Shown here: piece after piece, positions 53,362-62,710 of the stretch
How the letters are laid out: every line of letters starts with the position of its first letter
Numbering within the stretch: the stretch's first letter is position 1
Source of the DNA: Bacteroidales bacterium UBA5382
GTDB taxonomy: Bacteria; Bacteroidota; Bacteroidia; Bacteroidales; Dysgonomonadaceae
Direction of reading: 5' to 3'
Assembly (NCBI GenBank): GCA_002409745.1
Contig: DHOU01000005.1
Span: 41,973 to 105,972 of the forward strand
Length of the DNA: 64,000 nt
Made by a program: the position numbers and the translations under genes
The notes under the pieces: model-generated
Seen by the model: the letters and a program-made list of their open reading frames with translations, nothing else
What the model was told of the DNA's origin: nothing
The model's database searches: none

Positions 53362-53880
53362 TTACTCAGCGTAATATCTGAAATCCTTCAACATTTCCTG
53401 CAATCTTTTACGTGCAAAAAATATCCTACTCTTCACCGTTCCGATGGGTAATCCGAGATGTTGAGCGATTTCCTCATATTTATATCCGGAGACATGCATC
53501 GAGAAAGGCACTTTGTACTCATCGGTAAAGCTATTAATAGCTTTATTGATCTCTTTAATCGTGTAAGCTCCGTCAGGAGTATCGAATCCGGAGTCTTGAG
53601 GCAGATTCAAATGATAAAGGTTTTCTGTTTTATCGATGATTGTTTGGCTTCTGACAATCTTCCGATAATTGTTTACAAAAATGTTGTGCATGATAGTGAA
53701 AACCCAACCTTTGAAATTTACGTTTTCGTAATACTTTTCTCTGTTATCCAATACCCGAAGCGTGGTTTCTTGCAAAAGATCCTTTGCTTCTTCCCGATCT
53801 GCAGTCAATGTTAATGCGAAGTTTAACATATTATCCTGTAAACTAAGGAGCTTGTTTTCGAAAGAATTCTTGGTCTTCAT
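53362..53880 (-). CDS. ECF sigma factor (RpoE-like)
   Basis: The ATG at 53878-53880 (MKTKNSFENKLLSLQ) is chosen over a start 26 codons upstream that would lie inside the promoter; 172 residues. Sigma region 2 (NFALTLTADREEAKDLLQETTLRVLDNREKY, about 19-49) and region 4 (VPFSMHVSGYKYEEIAQHLGLPIGTVKSRIFFARKRLQEML, about 124-164) are intact. No anti-sigma gene adjoins, unlike the other two ECF genes here, so control must be elsewhere or transcriptional. It resembles the stand-alone ECF factors widely conserved in Bacteroidales and may belong to a stress response given lon and htpG on either side. Confidence 0.9.
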   Translation of the reverse strand: MKTKNSFENKLLSLQDNMLNFALTLTADREEAKDLLQETTLRVLDNREKYYENVNFKGWVFTIMHNIFVNNYRKIVRSQTIIDKTENLYHLNLPQDSGFDTPDGAYTIKEINKAINSFTDEYKVPFSMHVSGYKYEEIAQHLGLPIGTVKSRIFFARKRLQEMLKDFRYYAE

Positions 53881-53957
53881 ATTGATGACGTTTTTTGTTG
53901 TGTTAAAAATGACGCAAGCTTTTTGATTCTCAAAAATTATTCCGCTTTTGTCATGCA

Positions 53958-53965
53958 CAAATATA
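53958..53965 (-). promoter_or_regulatory. -7 box for the stand-alone ECF sigma gene
   Basis: TATATTTG on the minus strand fits TAnnTTTG and gives a leader of about 70 bases. The -33 position is weak (TTTC). Confidence 0.5.
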
Positions 53966-54279
53966 AACAGAACTATTCAGATAGGAAACACATTTCAGCC
54001 CAAAAACGATTAATTAGTGTTAACAAATAAAAGATTACTCATAACTCAACTCATAATCAACAGAATGACATCCTAAGACAATGAGGAAAGATTCCCCAAT
54101 AATCAATAAATAATATTTATAACAAACACCACTACATCGAATTTTATAATAATGTCACGCAAACACCCGGAGGCATCGCTTGGAACGACACCTTCGTTGA
54201 GGTATTCATTCCGCTTGTATGGCACACTATTTGCTTTCTTTTGGAAGAAGTAAGTAAAACTATAAACAATATATATCAC
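53966..54279. other. Upstream region of htpG
   Basis: These 314 bases separate the ECF gene from htpG. A hairpin-like element at about 54167-54198 (GGAGGCATCG...CGACACCTTC) resembles the terminators after htpG and coaA. No clear Bacteroidota promoter, heat-shock CIRCE element or gene was seen. Confidence 0.4.
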
Positions 54280-56175
54280 ATGATACAAAAAGAAGGATCC
54301 ATTGGGGTAACGACAGATAATATTTTCCCCATTATTAAAAAGTTTCTATATAGTGACCACGAAATTTTTCTACGTGAAGTGGTATCGAACGCCGTAGATG
54401 CCACCCAAAAACTAAAAACACTCTCGCAAGTAGGAGAATATAAGGAGGCATTGGGCGATCTTTCTGTCCGCATTTCTATCGACAAAAAAGCAAAAACGCT
54501 TACCATTTCCGACCGGGGTATCGGCATGACGGCAGAGGAAGTCGACGAATATATCAATCAAATCGCCCTTTCGTCGGCGAATAATTTTTTAGACAAATAT
54601 AAAGATAACGCGAATGCGATTATCGGACATTTCGGATTAGGCTTTTATTCCACGTTCATGGTTGCCTCGAAAGTCGAAATCGTCACCAAATCGTATAAAG
54701 AAGGCGCCCAGGCAGTAAAGTGGGCTTGCGACGGAACGCCCCAATATACGATGGAAGAAGCCGATAAGGAAGACAGAGGAACCGACATCGTTCTGTATAT
54801 CGATGATGAAAATAAAGAGTTCCTCGAAAACGATAAGATAGAAAGCCTTCTCAAGAAGTACTGTAAGTTCCTGCCTATTCCTATCGTCTTCGGCAAAAAA
54901 CAGGAATGGAAAGACGGAAAGCAGGTCGAAACAGAAGAAGATAATGTCATTAACAACCCCAATCCGCTATGGAAACAACAGCCGGCGGGATTGAAAGAGG
55001 AAGATTATTTGAAATTTTACCGCGAACTCTATCCGTTCAGCATGGACGAGCCCTTGTTCTGGATTCATCTGAACGTCGACTATCCGTTCCGGCTGACAGG
55101 CATTTTGTACTTCCCGAAGATTAAGTCGAATATCGATTTGCAGCGCAACAAGATCCAGTTATACAGCAATCAAGTGTTCGTAACGGATTCGATAGAAAGC
55201 ATCGTTCCGGAATTCTTGACGCTTCTTCACGGCGTGATCGACTCGCCCGACATTCCTTTGAACGTATCGCGCTCTTACCTGCAAAGCGATCAGAATGTAA
55301 AGAAGATATCCACCCACATTACCAAAAAGGTGGCCGACAAGCTCGAAGATATCTTTAAAAAAGACCGTCCGCAGTTCGAAACAAAATGGGACAGCCTGAA
55401 GCTCTTCATCCAATACGGCATGCTGAGCGAAGAAAAGTTTTATGATCGGGCGGCAAAATTCTGCTTGTTGAAAAATACGGATGACAAGTATTTCACCCTC
55501 GAAGAGTACAAGAAGTTGATCGAAAGCAATCAAACAGACAAAGAGAAAAATATCATTTATCTGTATGCAAGCAATAAAGACGACCAATACACGCACATCG
55601 ACGCGGCGAAAGAAAAAGGCTACGACGTATTGATGATGGACGGACAACTTGATGTGCATTGGGTGGGATTATTGGAGCAAAAACTGGAGAAGACCCGTTT
55701 TGTACGGGTCGACAGCGATACGATAGAGCATCTTATTATAAAAGATGAAGAGAATAAAGTCGAGTTAACGGACGACCAGAAGAAGGCGCTGACGGAAATC
55801 ATCAACTCTCAACTTCCGGGCATGGAAAAGACCGAGTTCAATATCGACTTCAAGGCATTGGGAAAGGATGCCAAACCGATTCAAATTGTTCAAAACGAAT
55901 TCTCCCGCCGCATGAAAGAGATGTCCGAGATGCAACAAGGGATGTCTTTCTATCGGGAAATGCCCGATGCCTATCAGGTGGTGATGAACAGCGACCATCC
56001 GCTGGTGAAAGAGCTAATTGCAGGAGCCGACGGCAAACAAGATGAAGAATTGAAAAGCTACGCTGCCGAGAGCCCGAAACTCAAGCAGATGATCGACTTG
56101 GCGCTACTCTCCAACGGTATGTTGAAAGGCGAAGCGTTGAACAATTTCGTCAAACGGAGCTTCGAAAAGCTATAG
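54280..56175 (+). CDS. htpG: Chaperone HtpG (Hsp90)
   Basis: From the ATG at 54280 (MIQKEGSIGVTTDNIFPIIK) the protein has 631 residues. The GHKL ATPase domain shows EIFLREVVSNAVDATQKL (about 27-44), the DRGIGMT motif and GHFGLGFYSTFMVASKVEIV; the middle domain has the conserved SRSYLQSDQNV segment. An in-frame TTG 13 codons upstream is unlikely. The cytoplasmic dimeric chaperone folds client proteins under stress. Its gene is single, with a terminator hairpin after it; a small GAGGTTG repeat abuts the stop. Confidence 0.96.
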   Translation: MIQKEGSIGVTTDNIFPIIKKFLYSDHEIFLREVVSNAVDATQKLKTLSQVGEYKEALGDLSVRISIDKKAKTLTISDRGIGMTAEEVDEYINQIALSSANNFLDKYKDNANAIIGHFGLGFYSTFMVASKVEIVTKSYKEGAQAVKWACDGTPQYTMEEADKEDRGTDIVLYIDDENKEFLENDKIESLLKKYCKFLPIPIVFGKKQEWKDGKQVETEEDNVINNPNPLWKQQPAGLKEEDYLKFYRELYPFSMDEPLFWIHLNVDYPFRLTGILYFPKIKSNIDLQRNKIQLYSNQVFVTDSIESIVPEFLTLLHGVIDSPDIPLNVSRSYLQSDQNVKKISTHITKKVADKLEDIFKKDRPQFETKWDSLKLFIQYGMLSEEKFYDRAAKFCLLKNTDDKYFTLEEYKKLIESNQTDKEKNIIYLYASNKDDQYTHIDAAKEKGYDVLMMDGQLDVHWVGLLEQKLEKTRFVRVDSDTIEHLIIKDEENKVELTDDQKKALTEIINSQLPGMEKTEFNIDFKALGKDAKPIQIVQNEFSRRMKEMSEMQQGMSFYREMPDAYQVVMNSDHPLVKELIAGADGKQDEELKSYAAESPKLKQMIDLALLSNGMLKGEALNNFVKRSFEKL

Positions 56176-56223
56176 TGATTAGAGGTTGGAGGTTGGAGAA
56201 TAGAAAAAGGAGTAAAGCATTAT

Positions 56224-56259
56224 TGCCGGGAGCGTCGTTTGGTACGGCACTCCCGTTTG
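56224..56259 (+). terminator. Hairpin after htpG
   Basis: CCGGGAG (56226-56232) pairs with CTCCCG (56250-56255), with GTCG/CGGC continuing the stem around TTTGGTA, followed by TTTG. Similar in sequence to the hairpins at about 54167 and 57292. Confidence 0.65.
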
Positions 56260-56288
56260 CGTTATCCGTTCATAACGCATATCTTTGC
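56256..56288 (+). promoter_or_regulatory. Promoter of coaA
   Basis: TTTG (56256-56259), 20 bases, then TATCTTTGC (56280-56288). It overlaps the end of the htpG hairpin and lies 42 bp before the preferred coaA start. Confidence 0.7.
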
Positions 56289-56329
56289 ACCGTAATGGCA
56301 TGCTAATTTCAGATATAAAAGACAAGAAG

Positions 56330-57283
56330 ATGAATAAATCTACGTACGACGTTACGTTTTCACCATTCCGGAGCTTTAATCGGGAAGAATGGAAAAAACT
56401 CGAAGAACATCCGAAGTTTCCCATTTCCGATATAGACTTTCAGGGCCTTCGATCACTCAATGAGCCTCTTACCATTGGCGAGATCAATGATATTTATATC
56501 CCTATGATCAGCCTTTTGCAGATACATTTCACCCATTACCGCCAGTTGCATAACGAACGGGATCAGTTCTTCAAGAACTCCAGTCATCGCCTACCCTATA
56601 TTATCGGAATTGCCGGAAGCGTAGCGGTCGGGAAAAGCACCACGGCACGGGTACTGCAAAAATTACTGTCCATGCTTCCCGAAAAACCGAAAGTCGAATT
56701 GATAACGACCGACGGATTTTTGTATCCGAATGCCGAACTCGAACGGCGGAACTTATTTAATAAGAAAGGATTTCCGGAGAGTTACGATGCCAAGCGGCTA
56801 TTGGCTTTTTTAGCCGGAGTGAAATCAGGCCGGGAAGAATTGGAAATACCGGTTTACTCTCATCTCTCTTACGACATTATCCCGAACGAAGTACAACGTA
56901 TTGAACGCCCCGATATCTTAATCGTCGAAGGAATCAACGTCCTGCAAGTTTCACTCGATAAAAAACCCAAACGGAAAGTTTTTGTTTCGGACTTTTTCGA
57001 TTTTTCTATTTATGTAGATGCCAGTGAAAAAAATATCAGGGAATGGTATTTGGAACGGTTCAAAAAGCTTCAGAAAACGGCGTTCTTCAATCCCGACTCG
57101 TACTTCCACCGCTACGCCTCTTATAGCGAAAACGATTTAATGGCTTTCGCCAATCAGATTTGGGAGGAAATAAATGAGCCGAACCTGATACAAAACATCC
57201 TCCCTACCCGCTTCCGAGCCGATTTGATATTAGAAAAAGGAGAATGCCATTTTGTCAGAAGCATACGTATCCGCAAAATATAA
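56330..57283 (+). CDS. coaA: Type I pantothenate kinase
   Basis: The 317-residue protein phosphorylates pantothenate, the first step of coenzyme A synthesis. The P-loop is GIAGSVAVGKSTTARVLQKL (about 91-110); ELITTDGFLYPNAELERRNL and the SHLSYDIIPNE region are typical of the bacterial CoaA type rather than CoaX. The ATG at 56330 (MNKSTYDVTFSPFRSFNREEW) matches the family start; upstream ATG/TTG codons overlap the promoter and are not favoured. It stands alone between two hairpins and converges on the HIT gene. Confidence 0.94.
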   Translation: MNKSTYDVTFSPFRSFNREEWKKLEEHPKFPISDIDFQGLRSLNEPLTIGEINDIYIPMISLLQIHFTHYRQLHNERDQFFKNSSHRLPYIIGIAGSVAVGKSTTARVLQKLLSMLPEKPKVELITTDGFLYPNAELERRNLFNKKGFPESYDAKRLLAFLAGVKSGREELEIPVYSHLSYDIIPNEVQRIERPDILIVEGINVLQVSLDKKPKRKVFVSDFFDFSIYVDASEKNIREWYLERFKKLQKTAFFNPDSYFHRYASYSENDLMAFANQIWEEINEPNLIQNILPTRFRADLILEKGECHFVRSIRIRKI

Positions 57284-57291
57284 ATCAGTTT

Positions 57292-57322
57292 ACCGGAAGT
57301 GCGCACGGAGCGACACTTCCGG
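57292..57322 (+). terminator. Hairpin between coaA and the HIT gene
   Basis: CCGGAAGTG (57293-57301) pairs perfectly with CACTTCCGG (57314-57322) around a 12-base loop. It sits between convergent genes; a C/T-rich but not pure T tail follows. Confidence 0.75.
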
Positions 57323-57331
57323 CATTTCCTA

Positions 57332-57727
57332 TCAATTCAACTCCTGCCGTATGGCGGAGGCGATTTGTTCGAATTCTTCTCCTGATAATTTCAAGCGCGG
57401 GTTCTCGAGGCTCATATCCTTTTCGTTGCGGATAGGAATCAAGTGAATGTGCGCATGCGGCACTTCCAACCCGATCACCATCACACCCACCTTTTTACAA
57501 GGAAGAGCGCGCTGAATGGCCAGAGCGATTTTTTTGGCAAAAACACTCATTTCACTCAACAACGTATCGGATAAATCGAAGATATAATCAATTTCCTCTT
57601 TGGGTATGACAAGTGTGTGCCCTTTAGACAAAGGGCTGATATCCAAGAAAGCGTAAAACTTGTCGTTTTCGGCTATCTTATACGACGGAATTTCGCCTGC
57701 TGCAATTTTACTAAATAGAGTCGACAT
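57332..57727 (-). CDS. HIT-family nucleotide hydrolase/transferase
   Basis: The 131-residue protein has the histidine triad PHAHIHLIP (about 97-105) and the usual flanks (MSTLFSKIAAGEIPSYKIAE; GHTLVIPKEEIDYIFDL). HIT proteins act on purine nucleoside phosphates such as adenosine 5'-phosphoramidate. Full length for the family. It follows greA by 12 bp on the same strand, so the two likely share a transcript; the functional link is not obvious. Confidence 0.92.
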   Translation of the reverse strand: MSTLFSKIAAGEIPSYKIAENDKFYAFLDISPLSKGHTLVIPKEEIDYIFDLSDTLLSEMSVFAKKIALAIQRALPCKKVGVMVIGLEVPHAHIHLIPIRNEKDMSLENPRLKLSGEEFEQIASAIRQELN

Positions 57728-57739
57728 ACCGGCAAACGA

Positions 57740-58210
57740 TTAAATGGAAATTTCAATTATTTCGAAGTGCATCGTTCCCGAAGGCACTTTTATGTCGACT
57801 TTGTCGCCCACTTTTTTACCCATCAATCCTTGGGCGATAGGCGTGCTCACCGCAATCTTACCGCTTTTGAGATCCGCCTCGCTTTCCGAAACCAGCGTAT
57901 AGGTCATCGTTTTATTACTTGCGAGATTCTTGATCGTAACCTTATTCATAATTTGCACCTCATCGGTCCCGATAGCGCTTTCATCAATCACCCGGGCGGT
58001 AGCAATCAATCCTTTGAGCTGCGAAATCTTCGATTCCAGCATACCCTGCGCCTCTTTGGCCGCATCGTATTCTGCATTTTCGGAAAGGTCGCCTTTATCA
58101 CGGGCTTCCGCAATTTGTTTGGAAATGTTTGGCCTTTCAACGGATTCCAACTGCACCAATTCTTCTTTCAATTTACGAAGGCCGTCTTCAGTCATATAAG
58201 TAACTGCCAT
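57740..58210 (-). CDS. greA: Transcription elongation factor GreA
   Basis: The 156-residue factor rescues backtracked RNA polymerase by stimulating transcript cleavage. The N-terminal coiled coil runs from MAVTYMTEDGLRKLKEELVQ through VERPNISKQIAEARDKGDLSENAEYDAAKE, with the acidic tip DLSENAEY. The C-terminal FKBP-like domain ends in GKKVGDKVDIKVPSGTMHFEI. It heads a two-gene unit with the HIT gene. Confidence 0.96.
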   Translation of the reverse strand: MAVTYMTEDGLRKLKEELVQLESVERPNISKQIAEARDKGDLSENAEYDAAKEAQGMLESKISQLKGLIATARVIDESAIGTDEVQIMNKVTIKNLASNKTMTYTLVSESEADLKSGKIAVSTPIAQGLMGKKVGDKVDIKVPSGTMHFEIIEISI

Positions 58211-58390
58211 AGTTTAGTCTCCTATTCTATTAAATCGTTATTATTAAGTTATACAATAAAGAGAAAGAAAAAGAATCCCGGCCGAAAAAAACAGGCCGAA
58301 ACTCTTCCCCTTTCCATTTCTATGTCGAATAGCAAAGATAGGTATTTCTTGTGAAATGCAAAAATTTAACCATAAGTTTTATTGGCAACC

Positions 58391-59557
58391 TTATAAAACG
58401 GAAGCTACTTTGGAGGCCAATTGGGCATAATTGTCGATTCGGGCCACCACATCGCCTTCACGATTGATAATAAAAGCGGTAGGGATTTCCCGCACGTTGT
58501 AGGTAGCCAATATCGATGAATAGACCGATTGCGGATCGCGTACGGCAACCCAAGGCACGTTGCTGGCGGCATTTTTCCAGAAATGCACGTCGGAGTCGAC
58601 CGATATCTGATAGATTTCGAACCCTTGTGCTTGATAGCGCTTATACATCGTATTCAGGTCGATATTATGCTTCGGAGAAAATTCGGAATTATAGACGGTA
58701 AAATCCAACAAAACCACTTTTCCTTTCAAAGAAGACAGCGGAATTTTCCGCCCTTCGACATCCGCAAGAACGATGTCGGGCAATTGGCTTTGGGTAACGA
58801 CCGGCACGTTTTCCAACAACCGCTCCTGATGCTCCTGTTGCTTTCTCACTTTCAGGGCGTTCATGGTAAAATTATACAGATGCTGCGTTCTGGGAGTCTG
58901 GGGATAATACTGATTCCATGAAGTAGCCACCGCCCCGAACATCGCATAATCCTTGCGGTTATAGGGGTCGAATATCAAATATCCGTTTACTTTCTGGAAA
59001 ACGGCATAATAGGCAGCCGCCCCCGATGGATTGCCCAATATAAGCGCCGATATACGGGTCTTATAATCCGACAGCACCGAGTCCAACATCGAAATATACG
59101 CGACATCGTCGATGGTTTTATTCTCGTGTTGTTTTTCCAATTCATCCATGTTTGCGGCAATTGTCCGCGTCACGTCGTCGACCTCGCGAATCTGATTGTT
59201 TGAGGGCGAATCCTCCACAACAAACGTATTATACAAATCGGCGGCATCGGCTTTCACCTGTAGTGTTTCCGCAGAGTCGGCAGCCAACACCACCAACTGA
59301 TTATCAATGCGAAGCTGGAAGAACTCGGGGTTTTCCACCACAGGGCCTTTGAAACGAAAAGAGCCTTTCCGATTCAATTTCGCCGAATCGAGCAATTGAA
59401 TACCGGCGAGTCCGCGTTGTTCGAAATATAGAGTTTTTCCTTCGGCCGAAACAATCTCGCCCTCCACGACAATCGACTTTCCGGCAGAGTGGCAAGCCGT
59501 AAACGCAGCTATCGCCAAAACGACAAGCAAAACGGTATGAAACAGATATTTTTTCAT
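58391..59557 (-). CDS. Redoxin-like lipoprotein with DUF4369 domain, active-site cysteines lost
   Basis: The 388-residue product has a lipobox (AFTACHSA, Cys at about 22) and an N-terminal DUF4369-type beta domain (about 28-125). A helical linker leads to a thioredoxin-fold domain (about 255-388) that keeps the strands and cis-proline region (REIPTAFIINREGDVV). Where the active-site CxxC should be, the sequence reads LLDFTVYNSEFSPKHN, with no cysteine. The domain therefore cannot do thiol-disulfide exchange and may be structural or a binding module. The neighbouring-type protein at 12.1-13.2 kb keeps WCGPC. It is a single gene, divergent from pnp. Confidence 0.88.
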   Translation of the reverse strand: MKKYLFHTVLLVVLAIAAFTACHSAGKSIVVEGEIVSAEGKTLYFEQRGLAGIQLLDSAKLNRKGSFRFKGPVVENPEFFQLRIDNQLVVLAADSAETLQVKADAADLYNTFVVEDSPSNNQIREVDDVTRTIAANMDELEKQHENKTIDDVAYISMLDSVLSDYKTRISALILGNPSGAAAYYAVFQKVNGYLIFDPYNRKDYAMFGAVATSWNQYYPQTPRTQHLYNFTMNALKVRKQQEHQERLLENVPVVTQSQLPDIVLADVEGRKIPLSSLKGKVVLLDFTVYNSEFSPKHNIDLNTMYKRYQAQGFEIYQISVDSDVHFWKNAASNVPWVAVRDPQSVYSSILATYNVREIPTAFIINREGDVVARIDNYAQLASKVASVL

Positions 59558-59823
59558 AAAATGTTATTTTGGGCACAAACTTATACATTTTTCGGGAAAA
59601 AACGCCCTCCGAAAGAAAAGATTTGTTGCCTGCCAACCGCTATCCGGTATTCATTTCCGGCTTTTGCAGCATCTCCGGTTCGCTTTTTTCACCTTAAAAC
59701 GGTCTTTTTTTGACAATATCACACCAATTTTCAATAATTTGATAGATGATTTCCACAGAAGAATCAAAACTTTATGTAACTTTGTGCGATTTTATAGTAG
59801 AAAAAAACAACAAATAATTATTT

Positions 59824-61980
59824 ATGATGAATCCTATTGTTAAGAGTATCGTATTGTCAGACGGACGGACGATCACTCTCGAAACGGGGAAGCTGGCAAA
59901 GCAAGCAGACGGAGCTGTTACCCTGCGTACAGGCAATACCGTTCTTTTAGCCACTGTTTGCGCCGCTAAAGATGCCACCCCGGGAACCGATTTTATGCCC
60001 CTACAGGTAGAATATAGAGAAAAATTTGCTTCTTCCGGCCGTTTTCCGGGAGGTTTTATGAAAAGAGAGGGAAAGCCCTCCGACTACGAAGTCCTTACCA
60101 GCCGATTGATCGACCGCGCCTTGCGGCCTTTATTCCCGGATGATTATCACGCCGATGTATTTGTGAATGTCATCCTTTTTTCCGCCGACGGCGAAGATAT
60201 GCCCGACGCATTGGCAGGACTGGCCGCTTCGGCCGCTTTAGCCGTTTCCGACATTCCTTTCAACGGCCCCATCTCGGAAGTGCGGGTAGCGCGCATCGAC
60301 GGCAAACTGATCGTCAACCCGACGTTCTCTCAACTCAAACAAGCCGATTTGGACATTATGGTGGGTGCGACCTTCGATAATATCATGATGGTGGAAGGCG
60401 AAATGAACGAAGTGTCGGAGGCCGAAATGCTCGAAGCCATCAAGTTCGCTCATGAAGAGATCAAGAAACAATGCCAGGCGCAGATCGAACTCACCGAGGA
60501 AGTAGGTAAAACCGTTAAACGGAAATACTGCCACGAAGAAAACGACGAAGAACTTCGCAAACAGGTTTGGTCGAACTGTTACCAGAAAGCATACGATGTT
60601 GCGGCTTCGCAAAATCCCAACAAGCACGAAAGAATGGATGCTTTCGAAGCGATTCAGGAAAGTTTTTTGGAAACGATTCCCGAAGAAGAGCGCGACGAAA
60701 AGGCTCCTCTGGTCGCCCGATATTATCACGAAGTGGAAAAAGAAGCCATGCGCCGTTGCATCCTCGACGAAGGCAAACGCCTCGACGGAAGGACGACTAC
60801 AGAAATCCGCCCTATCTGGTGCGAGGTGGATGCGCTGCCCAGCCCTCACGGATCGGCCATCTTTACCCGCGGCGAAACCCAATCGTTGACCACCGTGACC
60901 TTAGGCACCAAACTCGATGAAAAAATCATCGACGATGCCCTTGTTCACGGCACCGACCGCTTTTTGCTGCACTATAACTTCCCGCCGTTTTCTACCGGAG
61001 AAGCCCGCCCGCAACGCGGAACCGGACGCCGCGAAATCGGACACGGCAACTTGGCGAACCGCGCCCTGAAAAAAGTCATCCCCGACAATTATCCGTATGT
61101 GATCCGTGTGGTTTCGGATATTCTCGAGTCGAACGGCTCCTCGTCGATGGCTACCGTATGTGCCGGTACGCTGGCCCTGATGGATGCCGGTGTGAAGATT
61201 AAAAAACCGGTCGCCGGTATCGCCATGGGTCTTATTTCCGAAAACAAAGGGCAAAAATATGCCATCCTTTCGGACATCTTAGGCGACGAAGACCACTTGG
61301 GCGACATGGACTTTAAGGTATGCGGCACCAAAGACGGTATCACCGCGACGCAAATGGATATCAAAGTCGACGGATTATCGTATGAAATCCTCGAAAAAGC
61401 ATTGGCGCAGGCTAAAATAGGCCGCGAACACATCATGGGTAAGATGCTGGAAACCATTTCCGAACCTCGTGCCGACCTGAAACCTCATGCTCCGCGCATC
61501 GAGGTGATGGACATCCCGAAAGACTTCATCGGAGCGGTTATCGGCCCGGGTGGAAAAATCATCCAGGGCATTCAGGAAGAAACCGGAGCGACTATCACCA
61601 TCGACGAAATCGACGGAAGAGGCCATATCGAAATTTCGGCTTCCAACAAACCGTCTATCGACGCAGCCATTGCCAAAATCAAAGGTATTGTGGCCGTTCC
61701 CGAAGTCGGAGAAGTCTACGACGCAGTGGTGCGTTCCATCATGCCTTACGGCGCGTTTGTGGAATTCCTTCCCGGAAAAGACGGACTGTTGCATATTTCG
61801 GAAATTGACTGGAAACGCTTGGAACGGGTGGAAGATGCCAACCTGAAAGAAGGCGATAAGATTCAAGTGAAGTTATTGGATGTCGATCCGAAAACCGGAA
61901 AATATAAACTGTCGCGGAAAGCGCTTTTGCCAAGGCCGCCGAAACCGGAAGTGCAGAAGAAAGATGATTCTTCGCATTGA
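59824..61980 (+). CDS. pnp: Polyribonucleotide nucleotidyltransferase
   Basis: The 718-residue 3'-5' phosphorolytic exoribonuclease is complete: two RNase PH domains (the second with [23 protein letters not shown] and the [16 protein letters not shown] active-site aspartates), a KH domain ([20 protein letters not shown], about 560-579) and an S1 RNA-binding domain at the end ([21 protein letters not shown]). It degrades mRNA and processes small RNAs. Either of two adjacent ATGs (59824 or 59827) could be used. It is a single gene with a terminator just downstream. Confidence 0.97.
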   Translation: MMNPIVKSIVLSDGRTITLETGKLAKQADGAVTLRTGNTVLLATVCAAKDATPGTDFMPLQVEYREKFASSGRFPGGFMKREGKPSDYEVLTSRLIDRALRPLFPDDYHADVFVNVILFSADGEDMPDALAGLAASAALAVSDIPFNGPISEVRVARIDGKLIVNPTFSQLKQADLDIMVGATFDNIMMVEGEMNEVSEAEMLEAIKFAHEEIKKQCQAQIELTEEVGKTVKRKYCHEENDEELRKQVWSNCYQKAYDVAASQNPNKHERMDAFEAIQESFLETIPEEERDEKAPLVARYYHEVEKEAMRRCILDEGKRLDGRTTTEIRPIWCEVDALPSPHGSAIFTRGETQSLTTVTLGTKLDEKIIDDALVHGTDRFLLHYNFPPFSTGEARPQRGTGRREIGHGNLANRALKKVIPDNYPYVIRVVSDILESNGSSSMATVCAGTLALMDAGVKIKKPVAGIAMGLISENKGQKYAILSDILGDEDHLGDMDFKVCGTKDGITATQMDIKVDGLSYEILEKALAQAKIGREHIMGKMLETISEPRADLKPHAPRIEVMDIPKDFIGAVIGPGGKIIQGIQEETGATITIDEIDGRGHIEISASNKPSIDAAIAKIKGIVAVPEVGEVYDAVVRSIMPYGAFVEFLPGKDGLLHISEIDWKRLERVEDANLKEGDKIQVKLLDVDPKTGKYKLSRKALLPRPPKPEVQKKDDSSH

Positions 61981-62010
61981 TTTTTTCGACACAATCACAT
62001 TCTATAATAT

Positions 62011-62045
62011 AAAAAGCGGATCTCTTAGGGACTTCGCTTTTTTTA
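62011..62045 (+). terminator. Intrinsic terminator of pnp
   Basis: AAAAAGCG (62011-62018) pairs with CGCTTTTT (62034 onward) and a seven-T run follows, 30 bases past the pnp stop. Confidence 0.85.
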
Positions 62046-62304
62046 TGCCCCCACCTCCCCGGCGGATGTGCTAACGGTGCGAAAAACGTTCGATTTCTTT
62101 TTTAACCCCTCCCCGCTTCATGGTAGGGCTGTCTCAAAAGTTATCCTCAAAAAGTGAAAAGAACAAATTGAACTTGAAAAAGAATGTTTCCCGCAAACTG
62201 AATACACCGGGGAAATAAAACCATTTAGAAGGCTCCGATAGATTTTTATCGTCGAATCGCCGGAGAGAAAGGCACGGACAACCGTTTAAAAATGGCCGCG
62301 AATA

Positions 62305-62640
62305 CAATGTACAACTCTCAGGACGCAATGTACGACACAAAAGATGCAATGTACGATATGCAGCAGTCAATAAAACGTTCGCATAGGACAATGTAGGAAT
62401 GTATGCAGATAATGTAAGAGTCTCGGCTGACAATGTGTCGTTCGACAATTGCAATGTAAAGCACGGAGATGACAATGTGTCATCCGCAGATCGCAATGCA
62501 CCATTGTGCGGACGTAATGTACCATTGTTTGGTGGTAATGTAAGATTGTGTTAACATAATGTACGCCCCTGCGCGGTCAATAAATGATTAAAAGCCACGA
62601 ATGCAACATTCATCAGGCACAATATACCGTTCTCGACACA
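62305..62640. repeat. 21-bp tandem repeat, 16 units in exact register
   Basis: Sixteen units of exactly 21 bp start at 62305 and every 21 bases to 62620. Each begins (C/T)AATGT or a close variant (AATGC, AATAA, AATAT); the other 15-16 positions are nearly free. The pattern gives a short fixed core once per two turns of the DNA helix. On the minus strand the frame stays open and reads TL followed by five variable residues, seven times or more, but no start or codon signal supports a protein. The array lies between pnp and a helical gene of unknown function, about 70 bp before that gene's promoter. Confidence 0.93.
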
Positions 62641-62710
62641 GGTTAATACTGTTTATTAACTAAAAAGAGCACAGATATCGATTTTTATTAAATTTATTTG
62701 CGAAAATATT

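Noticed and set aside
53881..53958. Longer N-terminus for the stand-alone ECF sigma factor
   Set aside because: The extra 26 codons lie between the -7 box and the internal ATG and do not resemble sigma sequence.
56285..56329. Earlier TTG/ATG starts for coaA
   Set aside because: The TTG sits inside the -7 promoter box; the family N-terminus begins at the ATG at 56330.
62134..62496. A minus-strand frame of 120 codons with seven-residue TL repeats over the 21-bp array
   Set aside because: Same artefact of a period divisible by three; it ends in unrelated sequence and has no start site.
62305..62640. CRISPR array
   Set aside because: Conserved core of only 5-6 bases and spacing of 21 bp; no long direct repeat, no unique 30-40 bp spacers and no cas gene.
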